From: Pseudoalteromonas phenolica
GTDB lineage: Bacteria > Pseudomonadota > Gammaproteobacteria > Enterobacterales > Alteromonadaceae
Length of the DNA stretch: 33,469 nt
Assembly (NCBI RefSeq): GCF_005876835.1
Contig: NZ_PPSW01000023.1
Coordinates: 1 to 33,469, forward strand
Reading direction: 5' to 3'
The notes beneath the pieces are model-generated. The model searched no databases. It was not told where the DNA came from and saw nothing but the letters and a program-made list of their open reading frames with translations. Shown here one piece after another: positions 23,421 to 31,008 of this stretch (the first letter of the stretch is position 1; every line of letters begins with the position of its first letter). The position numbers and the translations under genes were made by a program.

Positions 23421-25403
23421 ATGTTTACTTCTATCTACAGCTTTATTAGACCATTATTCCTATTTTCTATTTCTATCATGGCGTTCCTAACCTTGATGCG
23501 CTCTGGATTCGCTATTTGGCAATTTGATAGATTCAATGATTTCAGCAGTATTTGGAACCTCTTCACAAGTGGCCTTCGTATAGACTTAAGTAGCGTTGGT
23601 TACCTATGTGCGATCCCTGCATTGTTGCACCCTTGGATGTCAAAAACTCGGTTTCAAGACTATTGGTCATTTGCTTTGCGAGTTTGGTTTTTGATCTGCT
23701 TTATGGCTATTCTGTTTTTTGAATTAGCAACGCCCGCATTTATCAATGAATACGGCTTTAGACCAAACAGGCTATTTATTGAATATCTAGCTTATCCTGA
23801 TGAAGTGTCTAAAATGCTGGTGAATGGTCATTTGATGACAATATTGATAGTGTTTGCTCTATTGCTATTACCTGTTAAAAAATTATGGCAGTTTACTGAT
23901 CACGTAGTCTCTAACAAAGTAAAAGAAGATAATGCAGCAATCGGAAGTAGGCTGGTTTCTTGTTTGATGCTTTTTGTTATAATTTCTTTATCTGCGCGGG
24001 GGACATTGGGGCATAGACCAATCAACCCTGCCTTAGTATATTTTTCTACTGATCCATTAGTAAACTCACTGACATTAAATTCAACATATAGTGTTGCTTA
24101 TGCACTTAATCAATTTGGTGACGAAAAAAATGCAGCTAAGTTGTATGGCAAGATGGAAGATGATCGAATTATTGAGCTAGTTCGTCAGGAGTCAAAACAA
24201 CCTTTAGACAGCTTCAAAAACGATAACTTACCCACTTTAAGTAAACGCTCTCCGAGCTTTAAGGGACAACCAAGAAACTTGGTAATAATCTTAGAAGAAA
24301 GCTTAGGTGCCCAATATGTATCATCTCTTGGTGGAATCCCGCTAACACCTGAAATTGATAAATTAAATCAAGAAGGCTGGGCATTTAAACGATTGTACGC
24401 AACAGGTACTCGCTCCGTTAGAGGTATTGAAGCGGTTATAACTGGTTTTACTCCAACGCCATCTAGGGCAGTTGTTAAGTTAGACAAATCGCAAAAGGAC
24501 TTCTTTACTATTGCATCTCTGCTTAAGGAAAATGGTTATGAGACTCAATTCATTTACGGTGGAGAAAGTCATTTCGACAACATGAAAAGCTTCTTTCTAG
24601 GAAACGGCTTTACTGACATCGTTGATTTTAATGATATTGAAACCCCACAATTTGTAGCGTCTTGGGGTGCAAGCGATGGTGATTTGTTTAATCAGGCTAA
24701 TATTGAATTAACTAAACTGCATAACGAGGGGAAACCATTTTTTAGTTTCATATTTACGTCAAGTAACCATGATCCATTTGAAATACCTGACGGTATTGTT
24801 TCACCAATTCAATACACTGCTGAACAATTACAACAATATGATGACAAAGAATTACTGCGCCATAAAGCCATACAATATGCAGATTATGCCTTAGGGCAAT
24901 TTATTGCAAAAGCAAAAGCGCAAGACTATTGGGAAAATACAATATTCCTCGTTGTTGCCGACCATGATGCAAGAGCAATGGGTAAAGATCTTGTTCCCAT
25001 TAACAATTTCCATATTCCGGGTGTGATCCTAAACTCAGGTAAAGAACCTACTCTAGATAAACGAATAGCCAGTCAAATCGATTTAGCCCCGACTCTACTG
25101 TCATTAATGGGTATAGAAAATAATTCACCAATGTTAGGTCAAGACCTTACAGAGCCAACTGCTTCTAACAGAGCAATGATGCAATATGCCGAGAATTTCG
25201 CTTACATGGTTAATGATGAAGTGACTATCCTTCAGCCAAGTAAAGCACCTTTAAACTTTCAATATAATTATGAACTCAACACACTATCACCAATTGATGT
25301 TAATCATCATACTTCAGAGATCGCACTGGCCCATGTATTGTGGGGAAGTTTGGCGTATAAAAATCATTGGTACTCTCTCGGACAAAATAAAACACTACAG
25401 TAG
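23421..25403 (+). CDS. LTA-synthase-like sulfatase-fold membrane enzyme
   Basis: A 660-residue protein with about five N-terminal membrane helices (to about residue 205) and a large extracytoplasmic alkaline-phosphatase/sulfatase domain. Catalytic features are E-E in VIILEESLGAQYVSSLGG, the nucleophile T330 in TGTRSVRGIEA, GGESHFDNMKSFF, and D514-H515 in VVADHDARAMG. This is the LTA synthase/OpgB-like group, which in Gram-negative bacteria transfers phosphoglycerol or phosphoethanolamine to glycans or lipids. The substrate here is unknown. Control by the same operator as the two EptA genes suggests another anionic-envelope modification. A stem-loop terminator follows. Confidence 0.88.
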   Translation: MFTSIYSFIRPLFLFSISIMAFLTLMRSGFAIWQFDRFNDFSSIWNLFTSGLRIDLSSVGYLCAIPALLHPWMSKTRFQDYWSFALRVWFLICFMAILFFELATPAFINEYGFRPNRLFIEYLAYPDEVSKMLVNGHLMTILIVFALLLLPVKKLWQFTDHVVSNKVKEDNAAIGSRLVSCLMLFVIISLSARGTLGHRPINPALVYFSTDPLVNSLTLNSTYSVAYALNQFGDEKNAAKLYGKMEDDRIIELVRQESKQPLDSFKNDNLPTLSKRSPSFKGQPRNLVIILEESLGAQYVSSLGGIPLTPEIDKLNQEGWAFKRLYATGTRSVRGIEAVITGFTPTPSRAVVKLDKSQKDFFTIASLLKENGYETQFIYGGESHFDNMKSFFLGNGFTDIVDFNDIETPQFVASWGASDGDLFNQANIELTKLHNEGKPFFSFIFTSSNHDPFEIPDGIVSPIQYTAEQLQQYDDKELLRHKAIQYADYALGQFIAKAKAQDYWENTIFLVVADHDARAMGKDLVPINNFHIPGVILNSGKEPTLDKRIASQIDLAPTLLSLMGIENNSPMLGQDLTEPTASNRAMMQYAENFAYMVNDEVTILQPSKAPLNFQYNYELNTLSPIDVNHHTSEIALAHVLWGSLAYKNHWYSLGQNKTLQ

Positions 25404-25427
25404 GTAGTTTCCTTAGCCATGAAAATT

Positions 25428-25456
25428 AGCAGCCTATTTGGGCTGCTTTCTCATTT
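25428..25456 (+). terminator. Intrinsic terminator after the LTA-synthase-like gene
   Basis: Stem AGCAGCC / GGCTGCT with a 6-base loop (25428-25447) followed by TTCTCATTT. It separates the rightward block from the convergent small-protein operon. Confidence 0.75.
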
Positions 25457-25463
25457 GTAGAAT

Positions 25464-25490
25464 CGTTTAAGGCGAGTATCGCCTTGAACG
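25464..25490. repeat. Near-perfect 12+3+12 inverted repeat at the 3' end of the small-protein operon
   Basis: CGTTTAAGGCGA (25464-25475), GTA, TCGCCTTGAACG (25479-25490), with one mismatch. It covers the stop codon of the last minus-strand gene. There is no T-run on either strand, so it could be a 3'-end RNA stabiliser or a weak terminator. Confidence 0.55.
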
Positions 25491-25763
25491 CATAATGACT
25501 AGCTCATCAGGCGTTGCGCTAAATAGTTTGGGTTCATTGCCCACTGAATAGCAACTGCCATTGTGAGTAATGATCTCTATCCTGCTACCGACAAAATTTT
25601 TGCTAACTATTATGGAAGTAAAGACTCTTTCATAAAGACAAAATCTGAATGTTTCTTCGTCAATAACCACCCCAGATCAAAACTCGCCGAAAAATAATTA
25701 TTCAAATTCTTTATAGTCGTACACAAATACTATGTAGGCATCCTTTAAATATGTTCTATCCAT
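25467..25763 (-). pseudogene. Small module protein gene broken by two in-frame stops
   Basis: Reading from an ATG at 25763, preceded by GAGG and overlapping the stop of the upstream gene, gives MDRTYLKDAYIVFVYDYKEFE. Then come TAA (25700-25698), six codons, TGA (25679-25677), and in the same frame an uninterrupted segment to 25467 (VIDEETFRFCLYERVFTSII, then ITHNGSCYSVGNEPKL, then ELVIMRSRRYSP). The total of 98 codons matches the 102-residue neighbour, and the two halves align with its two halves (FCLYE with CECYK, ELVIMRSRRYSP with EFNLMHDQMYSP). The gene looks inactivated by two nonsense changes. The downstream part alone could start at GTG 25670 for 67 residues, but without a convincing ribosome site. 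Function unknown. Confidence 0.6.
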
Positions 25764-26064
25764 TGTCTCGCCTCAACTGAATCAGCTCTTCTGGTGAATA
25801 CATTTGGTCATGCATGAGATTAAACTCTCGAACAGAGACATCTAGCTCGCTTGGCTCTGCATCCAAAAGATAAAAATATGCACCGAAAGTTCTATATTCA
25901 AGACCGCTAACATTCATTACTTTAGATGTGAACAAGATCTCTCCTTTTTTGTAGCATTCACAATCTTCCGCAATTATTGCGTATAACACCTGAGGAACTT
26001 TGTCATCTAACTCAGAATGAATTGAAATTAGTGTAGCGTTAGTTAGTTTTACCCTAGGTTTCAT
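25756..26064 (-). CDS. Unassigned 102-residue protein with shared C-terminal module
   Basis: The start is set at ATG 26064: GAAGGGAG lies 8 bases upstream and the ATG overlaps the TGA of the preceding gene (ATGA), so it is translationally coupled. A longer frame to 26109 runs into the upstream gene and has no ribosome site. The protein is soluble, with a beta-rich N-terminal half (LTNATLISIHSELDDK, VLYAIIAEDCECYKKGEI) and a C-terminal module (YFYLLDAEPSELDVS, then MYSPEELIQLRR). This module recurs in the genes at 10348, 25467 and 26061. No known domain is recognised. Confidence 0.65.
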   Translation of the reverse strand: MKPRVKLTNATLISIHSELDDKVPQVLYAIIAEDCECYKKGEILFTSKVMNVSGLEYRTFGAYFYLLDAEPSELDVSVREFNLMHDQMYSPEELIQLRRDNG

Positions 26065-27098
26065 ACTTGATCTCCCTTCATATCTTCTGACGAATATGGG
26101 CGAAAGCAAGTCAGGTATTTAATACCATTAACATCTAATAGTTTGTCGTCGGCATCAAAATGAGATAAAACTCCCAAGTTAAAAGCATCTATGAGTTCAC
26201 TGCTATTAACCGTATTAATAGTTGACTTATCAACTCGGCGTGCATAAAAGATTAACTGCTGTTGATCTATACGGATTAAAAATTTTTGTTCTCCATCTAA
26301 GTTTTTAACATGAAGATTCAGCTCAGGTTTTTGCCATTCGGAAACTAAGGATGGAACCAAAGGGAAGCCGTAAACTAGATAACGTTCCCCTTCAATTTCA
26401 AAAGTTGTTGGATTTAATCTTTCATCATTTACTTTTCCATTGTTGAAAAGCTCAAGAGTAATCGTCAACCAATTTTCATGTTTAGAAAAACTGTTCCCAC
26501 GCGAAATACAGCCTTCAATATCACCATTGTGTTCCCAATTAAGCCAGTGCATATACCTTTTGAGATTATTAAAAGAGAGTTTCTCAAAAGGAAATTTAGT
26601 AGCAATCAGTCTGTAGTAACAACCATGAACGCTTAAGTCTGCATATTGAATAATTAACGGCTCACTAAAAGCGTCAAAGTACGGTCGCCATTGCAACGTG
26701 AAACCTGCACCTGTGTTTACGATGAACTTCGCATCTAGTGGCAAGCCCATAACTTTGTAGATGACAGAAACCAATTCAAGCGAGTCAAAATCGACAAGCA
26801 CCTTGCTTTCAATTCGAGATACCATAATCTCAATTTCTACATGGAGTGAATTAATGATTTCTTGGTCATCAAATTCATTGATCATCAAGTATTTTAGAGT
26901 CTTGTGCTCTAAGATAAGATCGAGTTCATTTTCTTTAAATGCGTGCTCTAAAACATCATGAACTTCAGAAAATTGAGAAAGTGAATAAACGCTATTTGCC
27001 CAAACTTTTTCTGCATATAAAATAGGAAATTCCATTAATAGCGCAAAGGTTTTAGCTTGATAATTGAGTTTATTTTGTAATTGATTGAGTGAAATCAT
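26061..27098 (-). CDS. Unassigned 345-residue protein, first gene of the small-protein operon
   Basis: The start ATG is preceded by TTGGAG. The protein has no signal peptide or membrane segment. It is mixed alpha/beta with several Trp-rich stretches (LQWRPYFDAFSEP, YMHWLNWEHNGD, ENWLTITLELFNNGK). The last 35 residues (LSHFDADDKLLDVN, then YLTCFRPYSSEDM) resemble the C-terminal module of the two following genes, which supports a common origin. It overlaps the next gene by four bases. No family is recognised. The operon arrangement with short related proteins could fit an effector with accessory or immunity proteins, but nothing catalytic is seen. Confidence 0.6.
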   Translation of the reverse strand: MISLNQLQNKLNYQAKTFALLMEFPILYAEKVWANSVYSLSQFSEVHDVLEHAFKENELDLILEHKTLKYLMINEFDDQEIINSLHVEIEIMVSRIESKVLVDFDSLELVSVIYKVMGLPLDAKFIVNTGAGFTLQWRPYFDAFSEPLIIQYADLSVHGCYYRLIATKFPFEKLSFNNLKRYMHWLNWEHNGDIEGCISRGNSFSKHENWLTITLELFNNGKVNDERLNPTTFEIEGERYLVYGFPLVPSLVSEWQKPELNLHVKNLDGEQKFLIRIDQQQLIFYARRVDKSTINTVNSSELIDAFNLGVLSHFDADDKLLDVNGIKYLTCFRPYSSEDMKGDQV

Positions 27099-27125
27099 TT
27101 AGTTCTCCAAACAATAAACGTCAGA

Positions 27126-27182
27126 TTAACAATGGCCTACCAACACACTGTTTAATTGACTGTTTGAATTACCTGATTGTTA
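27126..27182. repeat. Imperfect inverted and direct repeats in a 212-bp intergenic region
   Basis: The gap 27099-27310 has no convincing gene. It contains TAACAAT (27127-27133) and its complement ATTGTTA (27176-27182), with a direct repeat ACTGTTT between them (27147-27153 and 27159-27165). Further along are a hairpin GTTTTTC-AAGAC-GAAAAAC (27207-27225) and AGGCT-N8-AGCCT. The density of symmetric elements suggests a regulatory or recombination region in front of the 345-residue gene. No specific class is established. Confidence 0.4.
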
Positions 27183-27310
27183 CGGATGCTCCGCTTCACT
27201 GTTCACGTTTTTCAAGACGAAAAACATGTGTAGGCGTAGGCTGTCCGTTCAGCCTTTACATTCATAGTATCGTCAAAAAACAAAATGACAACTTACGTAT
27301 TTGTACAACT

Positions 27311-27673
27311 TTAGGTAGATATTTTGACTTTGAACTCTGAAAAACTAAGCCCAAACAAGGATATGACCAATTCTTCATTTATATTGGAGCCGGGAAATTT
27401 TTTTTCAAAATTTCCGATAATACTATCTAAGTGGCTAGCTAATATTTTTACTAAAAATATTTCCGAGTTTGGGGAGAGAGCAGACAGTGCTATCAATTGA
27501 TTGTCAAAAGATTCTGCTTTTATTTTTACTAGTAAATCGCTATAACTTTCACAACCATACAGACAAATAGCCACACCTTCTTGGGCTTGTCCAAGGGAAC
27601 AAGATAATTTTTTTGACAACCTCTTTGCCTGACGCTTTACATTACTTATAAGCGCTTTTGATTCAAAAGACAT
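27311..27673 (-). CDS. Unassigned small protein with N-terminal helical motif
   Basis: About 120 residues from the ATG at 27673 (an ATG two codons earlier and a TTG at 27694 are alternatives; no strong ribosome site favours one). The N-terminal 45 residues, KRQAKRLSKKLSCSLGQAQ through YGCESYSDLL, follow the helical pattern AKRL..L...L..AQ..VA...G...W/Y..L seen at the N-terminus of several plasmid- and island-borne proteins. The rest is helical (LVKILASHLDSIIGNFEKKF). No enzymatic motif is seen. It lies between the small-protein operon and dinB on the same strand. Function unknown. Confidence 0.5.
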   Translation of the reverse strand: MSFESKALISNVKRQAKRLSKKLSCSLGQAQEGVAICLYGCESYSDLLVKIKAESFDNQLIALSALSPNSEIFLVKILASHLDSIIGNFEKKFPGSNINEELVISLFGLSFSEFKVKIST

Positions 27674-27737
27674 ATACATACCAAAACATAACAACTAAGG
27701 TCCACAGCACCTAAGTCATTACATATTCAATATATGA

Positions 27738-27875
27738 TTAATCTTTAAAATCCAGAGTAAATCCATTTCGTCCGCATGTGTGGAAACTGGCTTCTCTGTG
27801 TAGCCAAGAATCATATTTTAAGGGAGCTACGATAATTTTAAAATACTTTTCATATAGTTTAGATTTGCCATTACT
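27738..27875 (-). pseudogene. Possible coding relic downstream of dinB
   Basis: On the minus strand, in a frame different from dinB, about 45 codons stay open to TAA 27738 with protein-like composition (LYEKYFKIIVAPLKYDSWLH, then CGRNGFTLDFKD). The frame has no ATG, GTG or TTG start, and its upstream part runs into the 3' end of dinB. It could be the tail of a deleted gene. The surrounding gap 27674-27873 holds nothing else recognisable. Confidence 0.3.
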
Positions 27876-28935
27876 AAAACTCTAAACCAAGCTGTATGTT
27901 CTTTTCTTCGGGTTCTTGAAGCCCAATGTGAACACCAAGTAGCCTAACAGACTTTCCCTGCCCTCTAATCAGTGCTTCCGCTAGTAAAACCTTCAACAAA
28001 TCTAAACTAATTTCGCTAGCTTTCTGATCTTTTGTAGTTTGTTGAAAGTCGCTAAATTTAACCTTCACGCCAAGTTTATTCATAGCACGAGTTGCAAGGT
28101 ACTTCGATGAACGACGCTTCAATTCTGGTAATAACTTTTCAACGATTATTGTTTCGAGTTCATACTGATCACTAATGTCGTACTCGAAAGTCCTCTCAAC
28201 TCCTACCGATTTTCTAATTCGAGTTACTTGCACTTCTCTATCATCTATTCCATGGCTTCTATTCCAAAGCACATGACCATACTTTCCAAACTTACTTACT
28301 AAGAAACTCTCCTCTGAACGTCTAACATCACCGCAAGTTTCAAATCCAAGCCCTTTAAGCTTCTCAAAAGTTACCTTGCCTACACCCGGTATTCTTTTTA
28401 GCTGCAATGTTTCTAAAAACTCCCAAATTTGAGCCGGAGCAATAGTACATTGTCCATTTGGCTTGTTAAGATCGGAAGCAACCTTAGCGACAAACTTAAG
28501 CGGTGCAATTCCTGCTGAAGCAGTTAAGCCTGTAGCTTTTATAATTTCCTCTCTAATTTCTTGAGCAATTAAGGTGGCAGAACCTCGATGAAGTGTAGAC
28601 TCTGATAGATCTAAATAAGCCTCATCGAGTGACAATGGTTCGATTTTATTAGTGTATCTTTCAAAGATGCTATGAATGATTTGGGTAGTCTCTTTGTATA
28701 CCTCCATTCGTCCCGGAACGACAACAAGCTTAGGGCATTTTTTAAGAGCTACCCCTGTTGGCATTGCCGAACTAACACCATACTTTCTTGCAATATAATT
28801 ACAGGTTGAGATCACTCCTCTACGATCAGATTTACCCCCAACCGCAACAGGCTTGTTTGCTAAAGATGGATTATCTCTAATTTCAATCGAGACATAGTAT
28901 GCATCCATGTCGATATGCGCGATCTTTTTTTGCAT
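27874..28935 (-). CDS. dinB: DNA polymerase IV (Y-family translesion polymerase)
   Basis: A 353-residue enzyme of normal length. The palm begins MQKKIAHIDMDAYY, with D9 as first catalytic aspartate and Y14 at the steric-gate position. D104-E105 lie in SLDEAYLDLSE. The thumb has helix-hairpin-helix KRIPGVGKVTFEKLKGLG. The little-finger domain runs from about 235, and the C-terminus QLGLEF fits a beta-clamp-binding motif. It copies damaged templates with low fidelity. It has no Shine-Dalgarno match, and no LexA box lies within the first 130 bp upstream; two TGTACGCAC repeats overlap its likely -35 region instead. A LexA box 182 bp upstream belongs to the remnant of another dinB start. It may therefore be an acquired copy. 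Confidence 0.95.
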   Translation of the reverse strand: MQKKIAHIDMDAYYVSIEIRDNPSLANKPVAVGGKSDRRGVISTCNYIARKYGVSSAMPTGVALKKCPKLVVVPGRMEVYKETTQIIHSIFERYTNKIEPLSLDEAYLDLSESTLHRGSATLIAQEIREEIIKATGLTASAGIAPLKFVAKVASDLNKPNGQCTIAPAQIWEFLETLQLKRIPGVGKVTFEKLKGLGFETCGDVRRSEESFLVSKFGKYGHVLWNRSHGIDDREVQVTRIRKSVGVERTFEYDISDQYELETIIVEKLLPELKRRSSKYLATRAMNKLGVKVKFSDFQQTTKDQKASEISLDLLKVLLAEALIRGQGKSVRLLGVHIGLQEPEEKNIQLGLEF

Positions 28936-28973
28936 TAAGTTAATAGTTTTAGATATTTTATGATAAAAAATTA

Positions 28974-29048
28974 TGTACGCACAATTTTGTACGCACTAAA
29001 AAAAAACAAAAGTCATATAAAGCAATAATTTAAAAAATTTTGCGTACA
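28974..29048. repeat. Three TGTACGCA sites, two direct and one inverted, upstream of dinB
   Basis: TGTACGCAC at 28974-28982 and 28988-28996 (14-bp step) and the complement TGCGTACA at 29041-29048. They lie between the complete dinB and the relic dinB start, the second and third flanked by T/A-rich tracts (ATTTTGTACGCA and TTTTGCGTACAAAA). They could be operator sites for the dinB promoter or arm-type protein-binding sites at the end of an integrated element. The rest of the 28936-29262 gap has no gene apart from the relic below. Confidence 0.5.
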
Positions 29049-29070
29049 AAAATAAAGTTTTTATTTGACA

Positions 29071-29106
29071 TTAACAGTTTATGTCTATGTGGATAAATTT
29101 ACGCAT
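29071..29106 (-). pseudogene. Relic of a second dinB start (11 codons)
   Basis: On the minus strand ATG 29106 opens MRKFIHIDINC followed by TAA. E. coli DinB begins MRKIIHVDMDC, so nine of eleven residues are identical or conservative, and the two catalytic-site changes (M9I, D10N) are single-base transitions. A LexA box lies 10 bp upstream, exactly where an SOS-regulated dinB would have it. The following sequence does not continue the Pol IV reading. It therefore looks like the 5' end of the native dinB, cut after about codon 11 and now followed by foreign DNA that brings another dinB. Confidence 0.6.
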
Positions 29107-29116
29107 ATATGGAAGA

Positions 29117-29132
29117 CTGTATATAAACACAG
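29117..29132 (-). promoter_or_regulatory. LexA (SOS) box
   Basis: CTGTATATAAACACAG fits CTGT-N8-ACAG, with flanking A and T matching the longer gammaproteobacterial consensus. A TATACA -10-like hexamer overlaps it on the minus strand. It sits immediately in front of the relic dinB start, 182 bp from the complete dinB. It could still place the complete gene under SOS control by read-through. Confidence 0.8.
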
Positions 29133-29262
29133 TTATTATGGCGCATCTCCTGCTTTTATTGCAACTGTTACTGCGCTTTAAGATCAACTACACTAACTAC
29201 TTAATAAAAAGTAATGTCTCAGTTTTTTAATACAGACTGAACAGTTAACTCAAGGAGCGCAC

Positions 29263-30315
29263 ATGCAATTTAGTCGTTTAGGCAGCAGTCAAATAGATGT
29301 TTCTCGTATTTGTCTTGGTAGTATGACATGGGGCTTACAAAACAATCAGCATGATGCCGATGAACAAATCAATTATGCCCTCAGTCAAGGCGTCAACTTT
29401 ATTGATACCGCTGAAATGTACGCAGTTCCACCTTCACCAGAAACCTATGGTAAAACTGAGACCATAATTGGTAATTGGCTTGTACGCCATAAAGAGAAGC
29501 GTGAGCAAGTGGTGATTGCTACCAAAATTGCAGGCCCAGGCTTAAGCTGGGTTAGAAATGGCGGACCTATTACGCCCGACGCAATTTACAAGGCCATTGA
29601 TGATTCTCTGGAAAGATTAAATACCGATTACATCGATCTTTACCAATTGCATTGGCCAAATCGTCAATCTCCGCATTTTGCACAGCACAAACCTAATGGT
29701 CACAACTTTGTAGATGTCGATACGCAAGCTGAAATCGCCAGTATGGAAGCCATTCTTGAAGCGTTAACAAAGAGTATTAAAGCTGGAAAAATCCGTCATT
29801 GGGGTTTATCTGACGACACCACATGGGGCATAAACACGTATTTGCGCCTTGCTGAGCAGCATAATTTAGTAAAACCAGTATCAATTCAAAATGAATTCAG
29901 CTTATTACATGCCAAAGACTGGCCATACTTAATTGAAAACTGCTGGCATGAAGATATTGCTTACTTGCCTTGGTCACCGCTAGCCGCTGGCATGCTAACC
30001 GGTAAATACTTAAATGGTGCTCGCCCAGAGGGCAGTCGGTGGACACTTGTTCAGCGCCAAGGTTTATTCAGAGACACAGAACAAGCAGGCCTTGCCACTG
30101 CCGAATACGTGGCTTTAGCGAAAAAACTGAATATGACGCCCGCGCAATTAGCCCTAGCATGGTGCGATCAAGTAAAAGGCGTGACATCAACCATTATTGG
30201 CGCAACCAATATGAGTCAATTAAAAGAGAACATCGCCGCATTTGATATATCTATTTCTGAGGAAGCATTAAATGACGTAGCGGACATATTCAGCCGCTAC
30301 CCTGCACCTTTCTAA
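29263..30315 (+). CDS. tas: NADP(H)-dependent aldo/keto reductase, Tas-like
   Basis: A 350-residue TIM-barrel oxidoreductase, co-linear with E. coli Tas. Features: MQFSRLGSSQIDVSRICLGSMTWG; catalytic D and Y in FIDTAEMYAVPPSPETYG; the lysine in IATKIAGPG; and the histidine in LYQLHWPNR. The NADP-binding end is IIGATNMSQLKENI. AAGGAGC lies before the ATG. Substrate is unknown; Tas-type enzymes have broad carbonyl reductase activity. It is a single-gene unit, closed by a strong terminator. Its gene body is visibly less AT-rich than the region to the left, in line with core genome. Confidence 0.93.
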   Translation: MQFSRLGSSQIDVSRICLGSMTWGLQNNQHDADEQINYALSQGVNFIDTAEMYAVPPSPETYGKTETIIGNWLVRHKEKREQVVIATKIAGPGLSWVRNGGPITPDAIYKAIDDSLERLNTDYIDLYQLHWPNRQSPHFAQHKPNGHNFVDVDTQAEIASMEAILEALTKSIKAGKIRHWGLSDDTTWGINTYLRLAEQHNLVKPVSIQNEFSLLHAKDWPYLIENCWHEDIAYLPWSPLAAGMLTGKYLNGARPEGSRWTLVQRQGLFRDTEQAGLATAEYVALAKKLNMTPAQLALAWCDQVKGVTSTIIGATNMSQLKENIAAFDISISEEALNDVADIFSRYPAPF

Positions 30316-30339
30316 TTCTTAACCTGAATTTAGATTAAT

Positions 30340-30368
30340 AAAAGGGCTCTTTGTGAGCCCTTTTATTA
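30340..30368 (+). terminator. Intrinsic terminator after the aldo/keto reductase
   Basis: Perfect stem AAAAGGGCTC / GAGCCCTTTT (30340-30349, 30355-30364) with loop TTTGT and a T-rich tail. Confidence 0.92.
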
Positions 30369-30449
30369 TTCCAAATATTGCCTCTAAAGCTGTAATCACT
30401 CGTTCTAATCGTTATACTGGCAACCGAAATTTTAGAGGTCAGTTTTTCG

Positions 30450-30956
30450 ATGCAGTTACTCAACACACCACCTAGCAAACCTGAAGGTTCAATCTTCACT
30501 CGTCATACCGCACGCGCCATTGTTTTAAACGGCAACGACATTCTATTACTCTTCACTGAGCGTTATGACGATTACACGCTGCCCGGTGGTGGTGTTGACG
30601 AAAACGAAGCCATTGAAGCTGCATTGCTACGAGAACTTCAAGAAGAAACCGGCGTCAAAAGTATTACCCAATGCACTGCATTTGGTCGATTTGAAGAAAT
30701 ACGTGCTTGGTACAAAGACGATTTCGACTATGTGCATATCGTGTCTGATTGTTATGTGTGTGAGATCTGTGGAGAGTTTGATAAACCGCAAATGGAGCAC
30801 TACGAAGTAGCCAATGGCATGCGCCCTGTTTGGGTCAATATTGATGATGCCATTACGCATAACAAGCAAACGTTGGCACAAAGCGAAAAGAAAGGTTTAT
30901 CAATTCAAAGGGAAATATATTTGTTGGAGAGAATTAAGGCACAGTTAGTTTGCTAA
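30450..30956 (+). CDS. NUDIX hydrolase
   Basis: A 168-residue soluble protein with a complete Nudix box: GGGVDENEAIEAALLREL followed by QEETGV (G-x5-E-x7-REU-x-EE-x-GU), at about residues 49-72. The start ATG follows TTAGAGGT. Such enzymes hydrolyse nucleoside diphosphates linked to another moiety; the substrate cannot be read here. It is a single-gene unit between two terminators. Confidence 0.92.
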   Translation: MQLLNTPPSKPEGSIFTRHTARAIVLNGNDILLLFTERYDDYTLPGGGVDENEAIEAALLRELQEETGVKSITQCTAFGRFEEIRAWYKDDFDYVHIVSDCYVCEICGEFDKPQMEHYEVANGMRPVWVNIDDAITHNKQTLAQSEKKGLSIQREIYLLERIKAQLVC

Positions 30957-30969
30957 GGTTAAACTTAAC

Positions 30970-31003
30970 AAAGCCTAGGACCTCAACGCTCCTAGGCTTT
31001 TTA
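30970..31003. terminator. Terminator between convergent genes
   Basis: Stem AAAGCCTAGGA / TCCTAGGCTTT (30970-30980, 30990-31000) with a 9-base loop and trailing TT. It serves the NUDIX gene and could also act on the convergent gene ending at 31009. Confidence 0.88.
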
Positions 31004-31008
31004 ATTAA

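Noticed and set aside
26065..26109. Upstream start for the 102-residue protein
   Set aside because: The ATG at 26064 has GGGAG and an ATGA overlap with the preceding stop; the extension has no ribosome site.
27122..27190. Integron attC-like site (TAACAAT ... ATTGTTA with inner symmetry) in a stretch of small unknown genes
   Set aside because: The ends do not fit the RYYYAAC / GTTRRRY core, inner arms pair poorly, and no second copy or integrase was seen. Kept only as a repeat region.
27089..27340. 83-residue plus-strand reading frame across the intergenic region
   Set aside because: Low-complexity Cys/Arg-rich translation of a hairpin-rich gap, overlapping genes on both ends; no ribosome site.
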